A stretch of DNA of 64,000 nucleotides from Paratractidigestivibacter sp963605405 (GCA_963605405.1 CAVCUP010000004.1:79592-143591), one strand, 5' to 3'; shown: positions 39,383-50,022, counted from the first letter of the stretch. A program made the numbers and translations. Notes: a model not told the origin generated them from the sequence alone.

Positions 39383-41230
39383 CTAGATCGCCCCCAGGAA
39401 AGACGGCGTGAACAGCACGACCACGACGATGAACACCACAAGCGAGATGGCCATGGCCGTCACTGACATCGAGAAGCCCGATGTGTCGAGGTTCTTCTCG
39501 TCGCGCGAGCGCAGGACCATCAGATAAATCGGGCAGGTCAGGAAGGTGAGCAGCAACGCAATCGACGCCGCCACAAGGCCGAGCGAGAAGCTCGGCAGCA
39601 CCGAGGGCAGCGGGTCGGCGAAGCGGATGCTCCGCAGGGCGAGGTTCGCGAGAAAGACAATGCCCGCCACCACGATGCCGAGGCCGGCGCTCTTTACCAC
39701 GAACCCGAACATGGACGGCGAGCCCTCGTCGTCGGGGTCGTTCTGGAGGAAGAAGTTCGTCACATAGCTCACCGCGTCATCGGAAAGCACGAGCGCGACG
39801 GGCAGCGCGGCGCAGGTCAGAAGCATCGAGAGGCTGTTCTCGCCGAGCACGAGCGGAGCCACAGCGGCAAGAATCACCACGCCGGCGAGCCACAGGAAGA
39901 ACCATGCGTTGCGGCGCAGCAGCCACACGAGGTCGCCCGCGTGCGAGGAATCGTCGTCCGCAGGGCCGCCGGCAATCTGCAGGTCCTCGGCGTGCTCCTC
40001 CTCGAGGACGTCGAGCGCATCGTCGACGGTAACGATGCCGAGCATGTGCCCGTCATCGGCCACGACGGGCACGGCGAGCAGGTTGTACTTGGCGATCTTT
40101 TCCGCGACGTCCTCCTGGTCCTCCTCCGGCGAGACAACGATGGGCTCCGGCGTGCAGACATCCGCAAGCTTGGTCTCCGGCTCGGAGACGATGATACGGT
40201 TGAGGGTGACCACGCCGGAGAGCTTGTTGTCCTCATCGGTCAGGTAAACGTACCGGACGGTCTCGAAGTCCTCGTCGAGACCGCGGAGCAGCTCGACGGC
40301 GTCGCCCACGGTCGCGTCCTCGGAAAGCGCGGCGAACTCGGAGGTCATGATGCGGCCCGCAGTATCCTCGCGGTACCCGAGCAGCTGACGGATTGCGCGC
40401 TGCTCCTGAACGCCCATAAGGCGCAGGAGCTTCTCGGCCTTGTCGTAATCGAGCTCGGAGACAAGCTCGGCTGCGTCGTCCGGGTCCATCTCGGACAGCA
40501 TGCGGGACGCCTCGGTCTCGTTCATGTTGCCCATAAGCTCGGCGGCCATCGCGTCGTCGTCGAACTCGGCCATGGCGCCGGCGCGCTGCTCGTCGTCGAG
40601 CTGCGCGAAGACCTGGCCGCGGAGACGGGGATCGAGGCGCTCGATGATGTCGGCGATGTCGGCCGGGTGCATGTCGTCGAGGGTCTTGTGAGAGACGCTC
40701 AGCTTGACGTTGGAGAGGTCGCGCTCCACAAGGTCCATGTAGGACCAGGCGATGATGCGCTCCGGAATCTGCTTGCCGAGCATGCGGGCCACGCGCATGA
40801 CGCCGCGCTCGAGCGAGGGGCTGAGCGAGCGCAGGATGCCGCGGGCGCCCACCTCTGCGCCGAGCAGGCGCAGCTGCGTGGAGTTGGTGTCGGAGAGCTT
40901 GAGGTCGTTCACGCGGACGACGCGCATGCCGCGGGTGTCCACAATCTGCTTGTTCAGGATATCGCGCGCGATGAGGACCTCATCCGGCTGCAGATACGAG
41001 AAGCGGATCTCGGTCGCCGGGACCTTGAGACGAATCTCGTTCTCGTCGTAGCTGTCCACGTACTTGCGCCAGCTGATCATGAAGGGAGTGCGCCCCGGCC
41101 CCTTAAAGGCGAGCGAGGTGACACGCGGAAAGACCTCGCCGGTGGCGATGCCGAGGTCGGACACGCTGCCGATCCTCTCGCCGTCGGCGGCATAAACCGG
41201 GTTGCCCATGAGCTGGGACAGATAAATCAT
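39383..41230 (-). CDS. mgtE: MgtE-like magnesium transporter with PRC-barrel front
   Basis: A 615-residue protein: two PRC-barrel-like segments (about 3-80 and 90-165), a superhelical MgtE N domain (about 180-285, DMHPADIADIIERL), a CBS pair (about 290-410) that senses magnesium in MgtE, and a C-terminal membrane domain with about five helices (430-615). The membrane domain is more diverged than in Thermus MgtE, so transport is likely rather than certain. Cotranscribed with the NRAMP-related gene. An ATG after AAAGGAG starts it. Confidence 0.88.
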   Translation of the reverse strand: MIYLSQLMGNPVYAADGERIGSVSDLGIATGEVFPRVTSLAFKGPGRTPFMISWRKYVDSYDENEIRLKVPATEIRFSYLQPDEVLIARDILNKQIVDTRGMRVVRVNDLKLSDTNSTQLRLLGAEVGARGILRSLSPSLERGVMRVARMLGKQIPERIIAWSYMDLVERDLSNVKLSVSHKTLDDMHPADIADIIERLDPRLRGQVFAQLDDEQRAGAMAEFDDDAMAAELMGNMNETEASRMLSEMDPDDAAELVSELDYDKAEKLLRLMGVQEQRAIRQLLGYREDTAGRIMTSEFAALSEDATVGDAVELLRGLDEDFETVRYVYLTDEDNKLSGVVTLNRIIVSEPETKLADVCTPEPIVVSPEEDQEDVAEKIAKYNLLAVPVVADDGHMLGIVTVDDALDVLEEEHAEDLQIAGGPADDDSSHAGDLVWLLRRNAWFFLWLAGVVILAAVAPLVLGENSLSMLLTCAALPVALVLSDDAVSYVTNFFLQNDPDDEGSPSMFGFVVKSAGLGIVVAGIVFLANLALRSIRFADPLPSVLPSFSLGLVAASIALLLTFLTCPIYLMVLRSRDEKNLDTSGFSMSVTAMAISLVVFIVVVVLFTPSFLGAI

Positions 41231-41591
41231 TCGTGCTCCTTTACGCGAACGCGGCCAAGCTCGGCCACGCTGTTGCAGACATCACGCCTCGACGGCGCGC
41301 AATCGAGCACGCCGCAGGTCATCGACTGGCAGGTCGAGGTTTCATGCGGACCCTTCTCTTGGGATTTGGTCAAATCGGTTGGTTATTGTACACGACATTC
41401 ATGCGGGCAACTTAGGCCCAACAAAAGGTTTATGTAAGGCACGGCGAGATGACGCCGCCCTGTATAACGAACCCTACGAGAGGGGATGCTGTAGATGCGC
41501 AGGGAGCGGCGGCACGGTTGCAACGCAGCACAAACGCAAGGCACGTGCCCTCGCACTGTAAAGCGATTTTCTGCTTGGCAGCTGCCAAAGT
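41231..41591. other. Long leader/intergenic region upstream of mgtE
   Basis: Part of a 564-bp gap. I looked for an M-box or other Mg/Mn riboswitch on the minus strand and found no convincing core. It contains two small palindromes, GGCACGTGCC (41540-41549) and TTGGCAGCTGCCAA (41575-41588). A regulatory leader for the magnesium operon remains possible. Confidence 0.35.
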
Positions 41592-41625
41592 GGGGGCCCC
41601 GGAGCTTCAGCTCCGCAGGGCCCCC
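41592..41625 (-). terminator. Terminator of the polysaccharide operon
   Basis: Stem GGGGGCCC (41592-41599) with GGGCCCCC (41618-41625), continued by CGGAGC/GCTCCG after a 2-nt bulge. It lies 170 bp after the cpsB stop and about 360 bp before mgtE. Confidence 0.65.
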
Positions 41626-41794
41626 GTCAATGTGCGAACGCATGTCTTGATTTAGCACAGGAAAGAAGGGGCCGGCCGAAGCCTCAATGAGGCTACGCCT
41701 GGGCCCGGCAATGCAAGCCCGCCAGAAGCTCATCGCGGCGTCCCGCCGGACGCTCCAATCGACGCGCCTCGAGGCCGCCGAAATCCCGACCGCC

Positions 41795-42460
41795 TTACCG
41801 GAAGTGCCTGCCTCGCACAGCGTAGTCACGGCAAGCCCGGGCAAGGTTCTCATAGTGCTCGGGCACATGGGCATCGCTCGCGATGTACGAGTAGAGGCCC
41901 TCCTCGAACATCTTCCTTGCGGGCCTCTTCTCGCGCCCGAATCGCCCTCCGGCGATGAAGTCGGCCGAGGCCTGAAGCTTGCACCCGGAATCCACGAGGT
42001 CGCGGGCGATCTGGATGTCCTTCTGGATGGCGCGGTAACGCTCGGGGTGGGCGATGATCACGGTGTATCCCATGCCCTGCAGCATGTATATAGTGCGGTC
42101 GTACTCGCGAAAATCAACGGCAGTGCAACCCGGGTCGAGCTCGAGCAGGAACTCGGGCGTCTCTGCAAAGCAAAGACGCGGGGCCCATTCCTCGATTCCA
42201 AGGTGAACAAGCTTGCGGTGCGCGACCTCGAAACCCATCGCCACGTGAACCTCAGGCGCAGCCACAGAGGCGGCGACGCGGAACTTGTCGAAAGCCTCGA
42301 GCATGCGCTCGTAGTCGAAGTAAGGGCTCCGGGCATGCGGGGTGCAGACCATCGAGGTAACGCCGACGGCGCGAGCCGCCTCGAGCATGCGAAGACTCAC
42401 ACCGAGGTCAGCCGCGCCGTCGTCAACGCCGGGCAGGATATGGCAATGCAGATCGCGCAT
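41795..42460 (-). CDS. cpsB: CpsB/YwqE-type tyrosine-protein phosphatase
   Basis: A 221-residue PHP-domain phosphatase that dephosphorylates the bacterial tyrosine kinase of capsule systems. Motifs are DLHCHILPGVDDG, TPHARSPYF, an AHPER string and SDAHVPEH. It follows the kinase gene by 29 bp. Its presence beside cpsD and a Wzz-like gene defines a Gram-positive CpsBCD-type chain-length control module. Confidence 0.92.
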   Translation of the reverse strand: MRDLHCHILPGVDDGAADLGVSLRMLEAARAVGVTSMVCTPHARSPYFDYERMLEAFDKFRVAASVAAPEVHVAMGFEVAHRKLVHLGIEEWAPRLCFAETPEFLLELDPGCTAVDFREYDRTIYMLQGMGYTVIIAHPERYRAIQKDIQIARDLVDSGCKLQASADFIAGGRFGREKRPARKMFEEGLYSYIASDAHVPEHYENLARACRDYAVRGRHFR

Positions 42461-42489
42461 CTTAGGGTGAATCTCGGCTCGGGCGCGAA

Positions 42490-43452
42490 CTAGTCGTCGA
42501 GCGAGGAGCTCTTCGGCGAGTACCCGGTCTGGGCGAGAAACGCCATCGTGCTATCTGCGGGCGATTCGTAATCGACGTCCGGGAGCGGCTTCAGGCCCGA
42601 ATCCCCGGCGTCCTTCGCAATAGGCATGTTCACGCCCGTTGCGTCGGCGTCGGACACCTCATCGAGGTTCGCCGCGAACACGTCGTCTTCAACGACGGAC
42701 GCATGGCTGCCCCTAGCAGCCGACGGATCGATAAGCTTGGCCTGGGGCGCGGGGTCCGCGATCGCGTTCTTCTCGCTCTTGCTGTAGTAGTTGTAGTAGT
42801 AGTAGCCGGTATGCTCGACGTCGCAGCAGTTCATAACGGCGCCGATAACGTTCGCGTCGGCCTTCTCGAGCTGGTCGTAGGCGGCGAGCACGTCCTTGCG
42901 CTTGACGTAGCCCTCGCGGACCACGAGCAGCGTGGCGTCCGTGACCTGAGAAATAACAGCTGCGTCGACGAAGGCCGTCAGGGGCGGCGTATCGATGATC
43001 ACGTAGGCGTACTCCTTGCGCAGGCGCTCCACAAGGTTGCCGAAGCGCTTGGAGGCGAGCACGTCGACCGGGTTGGGGATGTGCGGCTCGACGTCGAGGA
43101 TGTAGAGGTTGGGGGTGTCGGTCGCGACAACCGCCTCATTGAGGCTCGCCTGATTGGCGAGAACGGAGTAAAGGCCGTACTTCGCGTGGACGCCCACGGT
43201 CTTTGCGATAGAACGGCGGCGCAGGTCGCAGTCGATGACGATGACGTCCTTGCCGCCGGCCGCGAACGCCTGGCCGAGCGCGATGGAGACCGTGGTCTTG
43301 CCCTCGCCGGGAATCGAGGAGGTTACCGCGATGGTGTGGACGGGATCGTCTACCGAGGCGAAGCGGATGTTGGCCACGACGGTCTTGACGGAGTTCTGAA
43401 GCTGGCTCGAACCGCCCTTATACGTCTTCTCGTTCTTCTTTCTAGCAAACAC
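42490..43452 (-). CDS. cpsD: CpsD-type bacterial tyrosine kinase
   Basis: A 320-residue BY-kinase controlling polysaccharide polymerisation with its membrane partner. Walker A is SIPGEGKTT, Walker A' VIDCDLRRR, and Walker B VIIDTPP. The Tyr cluster GYYYYNYYSK lies near residue 220, and unusually about 95 acidic residues follow instead of the cluster ending the protein. Start is GTG at 43452, 1 bp after the stop of the Wzz-like gene, with GGAAGGG upstream. The split kinase plus membrane activator is the Gram-positive arrangement. Confidence 0.93.
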   Translation of the reverse strand: MFARKKNEKTYKGGSSQLQNSVKTVVANIRFASVDDPVHTIAVTSSIPGEGKTTVSIALGQAFAAGGKDVIVIDCDLRRRSIAKTVGVHAKYGLYSVLANQASLNEAVVATDTPNLYILDVEPHIPNPVDVLASKRFGNLVERLRKEYAYVIIDTPPLTAFVDAAVISQVTDATLLVVREGYVKRKDVLAAYDQLEKADANVIGAVMNCCDVEHTGYYYYNYYSKSEKNAIADPAPQAKLIDPSAARGSHASVVEDDVFAANLDEVSDADATGVNMPIAKDAGDSGLKPLPDVDYESPADSTMAFLAQTGYSPKSSSLDD

Positions 43453-43453
43453 G

Positions 43454-44119
43454 TTAGTTACGCCCTTCCGAAAAGACGGGGATGCGGCCGATGACGGGGA
43501 TACCCAGGAGCTCCTCGATCTGCTCTGCGCTTGAGATCCTTGTGTTGAGCATGTCCACGAGGACGACGACCGCCACCGCGACGAAGAGTCCGGCGAGAAG
43601 CGCGACCGCCACATAGAGCTTGCGGTTGGGACCGCTCGGGACCTTGGGCGTCCGCGCCTCGTCGATGATGTTCACGGACTGGACGTCCATGACCTGCTGC
43701 GCGATGTCGGAGACGTTTTCCGCCAGGGAGTTGGCCACGAGCGCGGTGCCCTCGGCGTCTGTCGACGTGACCTGCAGGGAAACGACGCGGGAGGTGGTCG
43801 CGGAAGTGACGCTTACCTTATAGTTGCCGAGGCTGGAAAGGCCGAGGTCGGACGCGACCTCCTTGGTGACGCGGTCGGACTTGAGCAGGGCCGCGACGTC
43901 GTTCGTGATCATCTGCGACGCGGAGAGGTCGGAGTTGAGCGTAGACGACGTGCCCTCGCCGGAATCCTTGACGAGGACGTACATGCTCACGCTCGCGGTA
44001 TAGGTATCCTTCATGAGCAGGTAGCTGTAGGCACCCATGGCCACAGCAAAGATGAGCGGCAGGGCGATCACAAGCCCCAATCGCTTCTTCAGGAGTTCAA
44101 TGAGTTCTAGAAGTGTCAT
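43454..44119 (-). CDS. cpsC: Wzz/CpsC-type chain-length regulator and kinase activator
   Basis: A 221-residue protein with two membrane helices (about 15-37 and 168-192) enclosing an extracytoplasmic domain, and a short C-terminal cytoplasmic tail ending IPVIGRIPVFSEGRN. This is the CpsC/CapA layout: it sets chain length and activates CpsD. First gene of wzz-cpsD-cpsB after a gap that carries a C10 tract. Confidence 0.93.
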   Translation of the reverse strand: MTLLELIELLKKRLGLVIALPLIFAVAMGAYSYLLMKDTYTASVSMYVLVKDSGEGTSSTLNSDLSASQMITNDVAALLKSDRVTKEVASDLGLSSLGNYKVSVTSATTSRVVSLQVTSTDAEGTALVANSLAENVSDIAQQVMDVQSVNIIDEARTPKVPSGPNRKLYVAVALLAGLFVAVAVVVLVDMLNTRISSAEQIEELLGIPVIGRIPVFSEGRN

Positions 44120-44212
44120 ACGCTTCTACGTTCCCTTCCCTTTCCTTCCTTATATTACGCTTGATAATACCCCTTGCGCTCATGGCTCGGGGAGACGATC
44201 GGCCGCCCGTAA

Positions 44213-44222
44213 CCCCCCCCCC
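44213..44222. repeat. C10 homopolymer upstream of the Wzz-like gene
   Basis: Ten consecutive C (G on the coding strand) 94-103 bp before the Wzz-like start and 24 bp after the LCP stop. Such tracts slip readily; this one lies in a probable promoter or leader region. Confidence 0.8.
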
Positions 44223-44245
44223 TAAAAGCACACGACATCGCTCGC

Positions 44246-45403
44246 CTACTGAACCTCGGTGTAGAAGGTGTCGATAACCTCCCGGCGCAGGGCATCCTTA
44301 TCGAGGTAGAACTCGGCGAAGGTATCGCCCTGCTGCATCTCGCCGTCGAGCGAAACGATCTCGAACTCAGAGATACCGTGGGCGAGCACGGTGTCCACGA
44401 GATAGCTGTACTCGCTTATTCCGAGGTTGGTATAAGTGAACTCGGCGGCCTCGTTATAAAGGTCCAGGAGCTTGGCCGGGTCGGACTTGGCGATCTCGAG
44501 CGCCTCGGACGCGAACGCCTTCACGTATTGCTTCTGGCGCTCCTGGCGATCGAGAGAGGTGTAGATCGTGCTCTGGGTATCGCGGTACTGTACGTACGTC
44601 CTCGCGTTCTTGCCCAGCAGCGTCATCTCCACGCCCTCCACGATGTTCGAGTTGGGAAGCGTCTGGATCGGGGTAAGCGTCACGCCGCCGATGGAGTCGT
44701 TTAGGGCAGCCACGCCGCGGATGTTCAGCGTGAAGTAGTAGCTGATAGGCACGTTGTAGAAAAGACGCGAGACCGCGTTGGCGGTGAGCTCGGAGCTGCG
44801 GTTGGCGGCGTCGCCGTAGGAATACTGCAGGCAGAGCTGCTCGGTGACCTGACCGCCGTAGGAATCGCCGGCGTACACGTCCACCGTGACCATCGAGTCG
44901 CGGGGAACACTGATGACCTTGACCTTGCCTGTGAAGGTGTCGAGGGCGAGAACCATGACCGCGTCGGACTGGCCGCCCTTGAGCGTGTACTCCTCGCCGG
45001 TGTCGTCGTAGCCGATGAAGCAGACTGAGACGACGTTCTCGTTCATTCGGTACTTCTTGCCGTCGTACTCGATGACGCCGTCTTCCGCGGCCGCCTTCTG
45101 CACGACCTGCTCGGTCATCGCCTGCTTGCCCTGCTCGACCGAGTGGCGCCACCAAGCAAAGGCCGCTGCGGCGCCGACGATAGCCACGAGGAGAACCACG
45201 CAGAGCACGGTGAGGGCGATGCGGGCCGGCGACTTCTTCCTTCTTCTCCTGCGGCGCTTGCCGTCGGCGCGATGGCCGTCCTTGCCCACATAATGCTTGT
45301 GGACCTCCGGGAGCTCCGGCCACTCTTCCTCGTCGGTCTCGTCCGGGGAGATCAGATCAGGCTCGTCCTTGACCTGCTTGTCTGTGTTTTCGCTCTCGCC
45401 CAC
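44246..45403 (-). CDS. LytR-CpsA-Psr family glycopolymer ligase
   Basis: LCP proteins transfer glycopolymers from the lipid carrier to peptidoglycan. The 385-residue chain has an acidic cytoplasmic N terminus, a KRRRRRRKK stop, a membrane helix (about 60-85), and the LCP domain with VISVPRDSMV, a NAVSRLF segment and QYRDTQ carrying Arg/Asp residues. Start is GTG at 45403 right after AAAGGAGG. It lies between sortase B and the Wzz-like gene on one strand. Confidence 0.93.
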   Translation of the reverse strand: MGESENTDKQVKDEPDLISPDETDEEEWPELPEVHKHYVGKDGHRADGKRRRRRRKKSPARIALTVLCVVLLVAIVGAAAAFAWWRHSVEQGKQAMTEQVVQKAAAEDGVIEYDGKKYRMNENVVSVCFIGYDDTGEEYTLKGGQSDAVMVLALDTFTGKVKVISVPRDSMVTVDVYAGDSYGGQVTEQLCLQYSYGDAANRSSELTANAVSRLFYNVPISYYFTLNIRGVAALNDSIGGVTLTPIQTLPNSNIVEGVEMTLLGKNARTYVQYRDTQSTIYTSLDRQERQKQYVKAFASEALEIAKSDPAKLLDLYNEAAEFTYTNLGISEYSYLVDTVLAHGISEFEIVSLDGEMQQGDTFAEFYLDKDALRREVIDTFYTEVQ

Positions 45404-45460
45404 AAATCCTCCTTTGAGATCGTTGCGCAATTATCAGGGGCAAACAGAAGGACGGGCGCT

Positions 45461-46477
45461 CTAGTACGTGGGCTGGTCGCCGGTGCGCACAGCCGAGACG
45501 ATGAACCGCCCGTCGGACTCTTGATGCGTCGTCGAGCACGTGGAGAGCTGCAGCAGCTTTGAATCCGAGGAGAGCGCGGCGCCGGAGTTGACGTTGCTCG
45601 AGATGGAGTCGGGGCTCGCCACGAAGTCGAAGTACGCATCGACCACGCTTTGGTCAGAGAAGTTGAACGAGTTCATGATGTGGCGCGTGTCGTAGATGTA
45701 GCTGGACACCACCGTGTACGTGTAGATGTGGCCAGGCACGTAGACATAGAACTCGAGGTTCGCGTCGAAGAACTCCTTGTCCTGGTACTGCAGCAGGGGC
45801 TCGAAGGCACCGTCGTTCCTGTGCCCGTAGACCACCGTGACGGGGTCGTTGAGGTCGTCCGAGTTGCAGAGCTGGATAAAGGGCACGCCATAGAGGTCCT
45901 CGACCTTATCCTTGTTGCGCCAAAGGTAATAAAGGTCGTCCGTCGGGCTCTGGAAGAGCGGCGTGTTTATCTCGCAGCCCGGGATATAGAGCCACGCAAA
46001 GATATCGGAGTTCTCGGACTTGAGGGTCGCGAAGTCGATGGGGTTCTCGGCGAGTTGGGTCTCCTCGTCGACGGCGGCGTCCTGCGGGGTGGCCGGCGCC
46101 AGCTCGCCCGCGACCGTCGCTGCCGCCTCGGCCTCCTTGCCGTGGTAGTACACGAGAAACGAGATTCCGCCCGCTGCCACGGCGAGAAGCACGATGAGCA
46201 GGACGACGAGGGGCCAGATGCGCTTCTTCTTTACCGGAGGCTCTATAGAATCGGCAAGATACGAACCGATGAAGGGCCTCTCGGGAGCAGACGGGCCGTC
46301 CGGGTCCTCGACGGACGCGGAGACGCCGCCATCCCTGGATTCTCGGTCGTCGGGATTAGTGGCAGACGGCTCATCGACCCGCTCGGGGGCATCGCCCGCC
46401 GTGCCCGCGCCAGCGTCGACCGGCTCGCTATCGGACACGTCGTCCCTCCGCGAATCGGATGCAAAGTGAGAAGCCAT
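45461..46477 (-). CDS. srtB: Class B sortase
   Basis: A transpeptidase that fixes surface proteins to the wall. The 338-residue protein has an unusually long acidic, disordered cytoplasmic N terminus (about 1-85), a helix (about 90-113) and the catalytic domain with VVYGHRND (His), LSTCSTTHQES (Cys) and GRFIVSAVR (Arg). The TTH between Cys and the last strand is typical of class B. The ATG at 46477 follows GAAGGTAA. The gene just upstream encodes a likely substrate. Confidence 0.92.
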   Translation of the reverse strand: MASHFASDSRRDDVSDSEPVDAGAGTAGDAPERVDEPSATNPDDRESRDGGVSASVEDPDGPSAPERPFIGSYLADSIEPPVKKKRIWPLVVLLIVLLAVAAGGISFLVYYHGKEAEAAATVAGELAPATPQDAAVDEETQLAENPIDFATLKSENSDIFAWLYIPGCEINTPLFQSPTDDLYYLWRNKDKVEDLYGVPFIQLCNSDDLNDPVTVVYGHRNDGAFEPLLQYQDKEFFDANLEFYVYVPGHIYTYTVVSSYIYDTRHIMNSFNFSDQSVVDAYFDFVASPDSISSNVNSGAALSSDSKLLQLSTCSTTHQESDGRFIVSAVRTGDQPTY

Positions 46478-46500
46478 CTGAATTACCTTCCACGACACGA

Positions 46501-46529
46501 AAAACGGGAGCGACCAAGGGCCGCTCCCG
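46501..46529 (-). terminator. Terminator of the small anchored-protein gene
   Basis: An 8-bp stem (46505-46512 with 46522-46529) followed on the minus strand by TTTTTCG. Lies between the small surface protein and srtB, so part of the transcription may stop there. Confidence 0.75.
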
Positions 46530-46563
46530 CCTAATTTACTCGAGCAAGTAGTTAAAGACGCGC

Positions 46564-47157
46564 CTACTCGTTGACCTTTTTGCGAATGGTGACGGCAACA
46601 GCACCGGCAGCCACAACGGCGGCGGCGGAGACGCCGGCGACGGCGGTGGTGTTCACGCCGGTCTGCGGGGAACGAGCGGAGGTGTCCCTGCTGGCGGCGC
46701 TGCCGTTGGCCGGCTCAGCCGTGAGGGTGTGGATGTAGGGGAGCTTGTCCTCGGTGAAGGTGATGGTGCCGTTGGCATCGGCGACGGCAGTTTTGACGCC
46801 AGTGGTGCCGTCTGCGTACTGAACATAAATAGTGACGGTGGCGCCGGCATAGTCGGAGCCCAGGGAATAGCTGTAGCGATAGGGGCCCTCGACGCCCTCG
46901 GCGGTGGTCACGAAGGAAGCGACGATCTTGCCGTATTCGCTCGCGGGCACGTTGGATGCGATGTCGGAGCTAGGGGTGATCTTAATCCAGCCGTTGCTGT
47001 CGGTCTTCACGGCGCTGACGGAGGCCTCGACGGGCGGGGTGCCGGTGCTCGTGGCGCTGGAGGTGGCGGTGTTCGGGCTGACAGCGGCGATGGCGCTGAC
47101 AGGGGCGGCGATAACGGCGAGAGCCGTGACAAGCGCGATCAGTTTGTTCTTGATCAT
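46564..47157 (-). CDS. Small secreted protein with SPQTG sorting signal
   Basis: A 197-residue protein with a signal peptide (about 1-25, cleavage near AIAAV), a Thr/Ser-rich stretch, one beta-rich domain (about 45-140) and a C-terminal signal SPQTG (163-167), hydrophobic helix and KKVNE. The signal differs from LPxTG and resembles the NPQTN/NPKTG signals of class B sortases, and srtB is the next gene. Function of the exposed domain is unknown. Confidence 0.88.
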   Translation of the reverse strand: MIKNKLIALVTALAVIAAPVSAIAAVSPNTATSSATSTGTPPVEASVSAVKTDSNGWIKITPSSDIASNVPASEYGKIVASFVTTAEGVEGPYRYSYSLGSDYAGATVTIYVQYADGTTGVKTAVADANGTITFTEDKLPYIHTLTAEPANGSAASRDTSARSPQTGVNTTAVAGVSAAAVVAAGAVAVTIRKKVNE

Positions 47158-47352
47158 GGCTTTATCCCTTCTTGATATTTCTCGTTAAAGCCTCGGTTTA
47201 GTCTCACACAAGACGGTTGCCTTGGTTTAGGTAAGAATCACTCTATCGCATCATACCTGTCCATGCGAGCGCGTGCTTTGAGTTTTCACCTTTTGGCTTA
47301 TTTTTGGCAATCTGCGGTCGCCGGGGGCCTTCTGGAGGCCGGCGACGCAAAG

Positions 47353-47383
47353 AGAAGGCCGCAGCGCGACGCCGCGGCCTTCT
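47353..47383 (-). terminator. Terminator of pgi
   Basis: AGAAGGCCGC (47353-47362) pairs with GCGGCCTTCT (47374-47383), 10 bp, just after the pgi stop; the minus strand continues CTTTGCG. Confidence 0.65.
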
Positions 47384-47404
47384 TGCCGCCTCGGTTTGTC
47401 CCGT

Positions 47405-49096
<1,692 letters not shown>

Positions 49097-49142
49097 GTAC
49101 GGGTCCTCCTCGGAAGAAAAAATCCACGGACGGCATTATTCT

Positions 49143-49182
49143 ACGCCCCAACGTCGCAACAGGACGCGAAACGTTGGGGCGT
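49143..49182 (-). terminator. Hairpin after the UDG-like gene
   Basis: An 11-bp stem ACGCCCCAACG (49143-49153) with CGTTGGGGCGT (49172-49182) in the 215-bp gap before pgi. AGAATAAT follows on the minus strand, so it is a weak terminator for the upstream gene. Confidence 0.5.
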
Positions 49183-49311
49183 TCGGCGGCGATAAGAACC
49201 GGGCAACGCGGCGGGCGCGGGGGCGTCGCCGGCGACTCGCGGGGCATCGTTGCCGCCGGGGCTTCTCGCCTGGCGAGGCGCGCGGGACGCCGCCCCTTCA
49301 GGCTCTCTCCC

Positions 49312-49875
49312 CTAGTACGGCTCGGCGAGAGGCGCCACGCGCTTGAGGCGCGCCCACATCTGCTGCTTGGCGCGCGGGTCGGTGAGGGCGGCAGCGAACC
49401 CGCCCAGGTTGAGCATGCGGATGCCGCAGACGGGGACCACGTAGCCGGGCTCGAGCATGGCCTCGTTGAAGTCCTCGATGATGGTGAGGTCGTCGGCGTA
49501 GGCCTCGCGCACCGCGGCGGCCGCAGCGTCGTCGCAGCACACGAGCGTAGCGGGGTCGAGCGCGCAGACCGCCTCGCGGAAGAGCGCGGGGGCTAGGGGC
49601 GCGGCGCCCGTCTCGTCGCAGGTCAGGAGCCATGCCCAGTGCTCAGGCGCGTAGCCAAGGGCCTTGAGCGAGGCCTTGAGGGCCGCGCCGTCCGCGCCCG
49701 AGAACAGCTCCGCGCCGCCGGCCTCCTCGGCCGTGAGCTCGCCCTTGCACACGAGGATCGGCGAGAATGCGTTGCCCCCGGCGCGCACCCCGCGCTGCGC
49801 GAGGCTGTCGAGCTCGGCGGTGGTCTTCTCTACGCACGCCTCGCGGCGGTCGTCGGCGGTGGTCGGCATGGGCAT
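49312..49875 (-). CDS. Small protein resembling a degenerate uracil-DNA glycosylase
   Basis: A 187-residue protein without clear family. The stretch ILVCKGELTAEEAGGAELFS, then LKASLKALGY, follows the spacing of the family 4 UDG core (GEAPGxxEDxxGxPFVGxAG), but the catalytic residues and FeS cysteines are not in the usual places. It may be a structural relative with a lost or altered activity. Start ATG 49875 is close to AGAAAGAG. Divergent from the VanZ-like gene. Confidence 0.7.
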   Translation of the reverse strand: MPMPTTADDRREACVEKTTAELDSLAQRGVRAGGNAFSPILVCKGELTAEEAGGAELFSGADGAALKASLKALGYAPEHWAWLLTCDETGAAPLAPALFREAVCALDPATLVCCDDAAAAAVREAYADDLTIIEDFNEAMLEPGYVVPVCGIRMLNLGGFAAALTDPRAKQQMWARLKRVAPLAEPY

Positions 49876-50022
49876 CACTCTTTCTGAACCGATTGCGAAT
49901 CACACGGCATTTTGCCTGATAAACACTGTCGTCCCGCATTTCATAAGCCACAACGACAGACAAATCCCAGGCGTCTCGCGTATCTTCGCCCCATCGTAAT
50001 CCCCAAACACAGGGAGGTTGCC

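Noticed and set aside
41231..41794. M-box magnesium riboswitch before mgtE
   Set aside because: Minus-strand sequence lacks the conserved M-box core and pairing I would expect.
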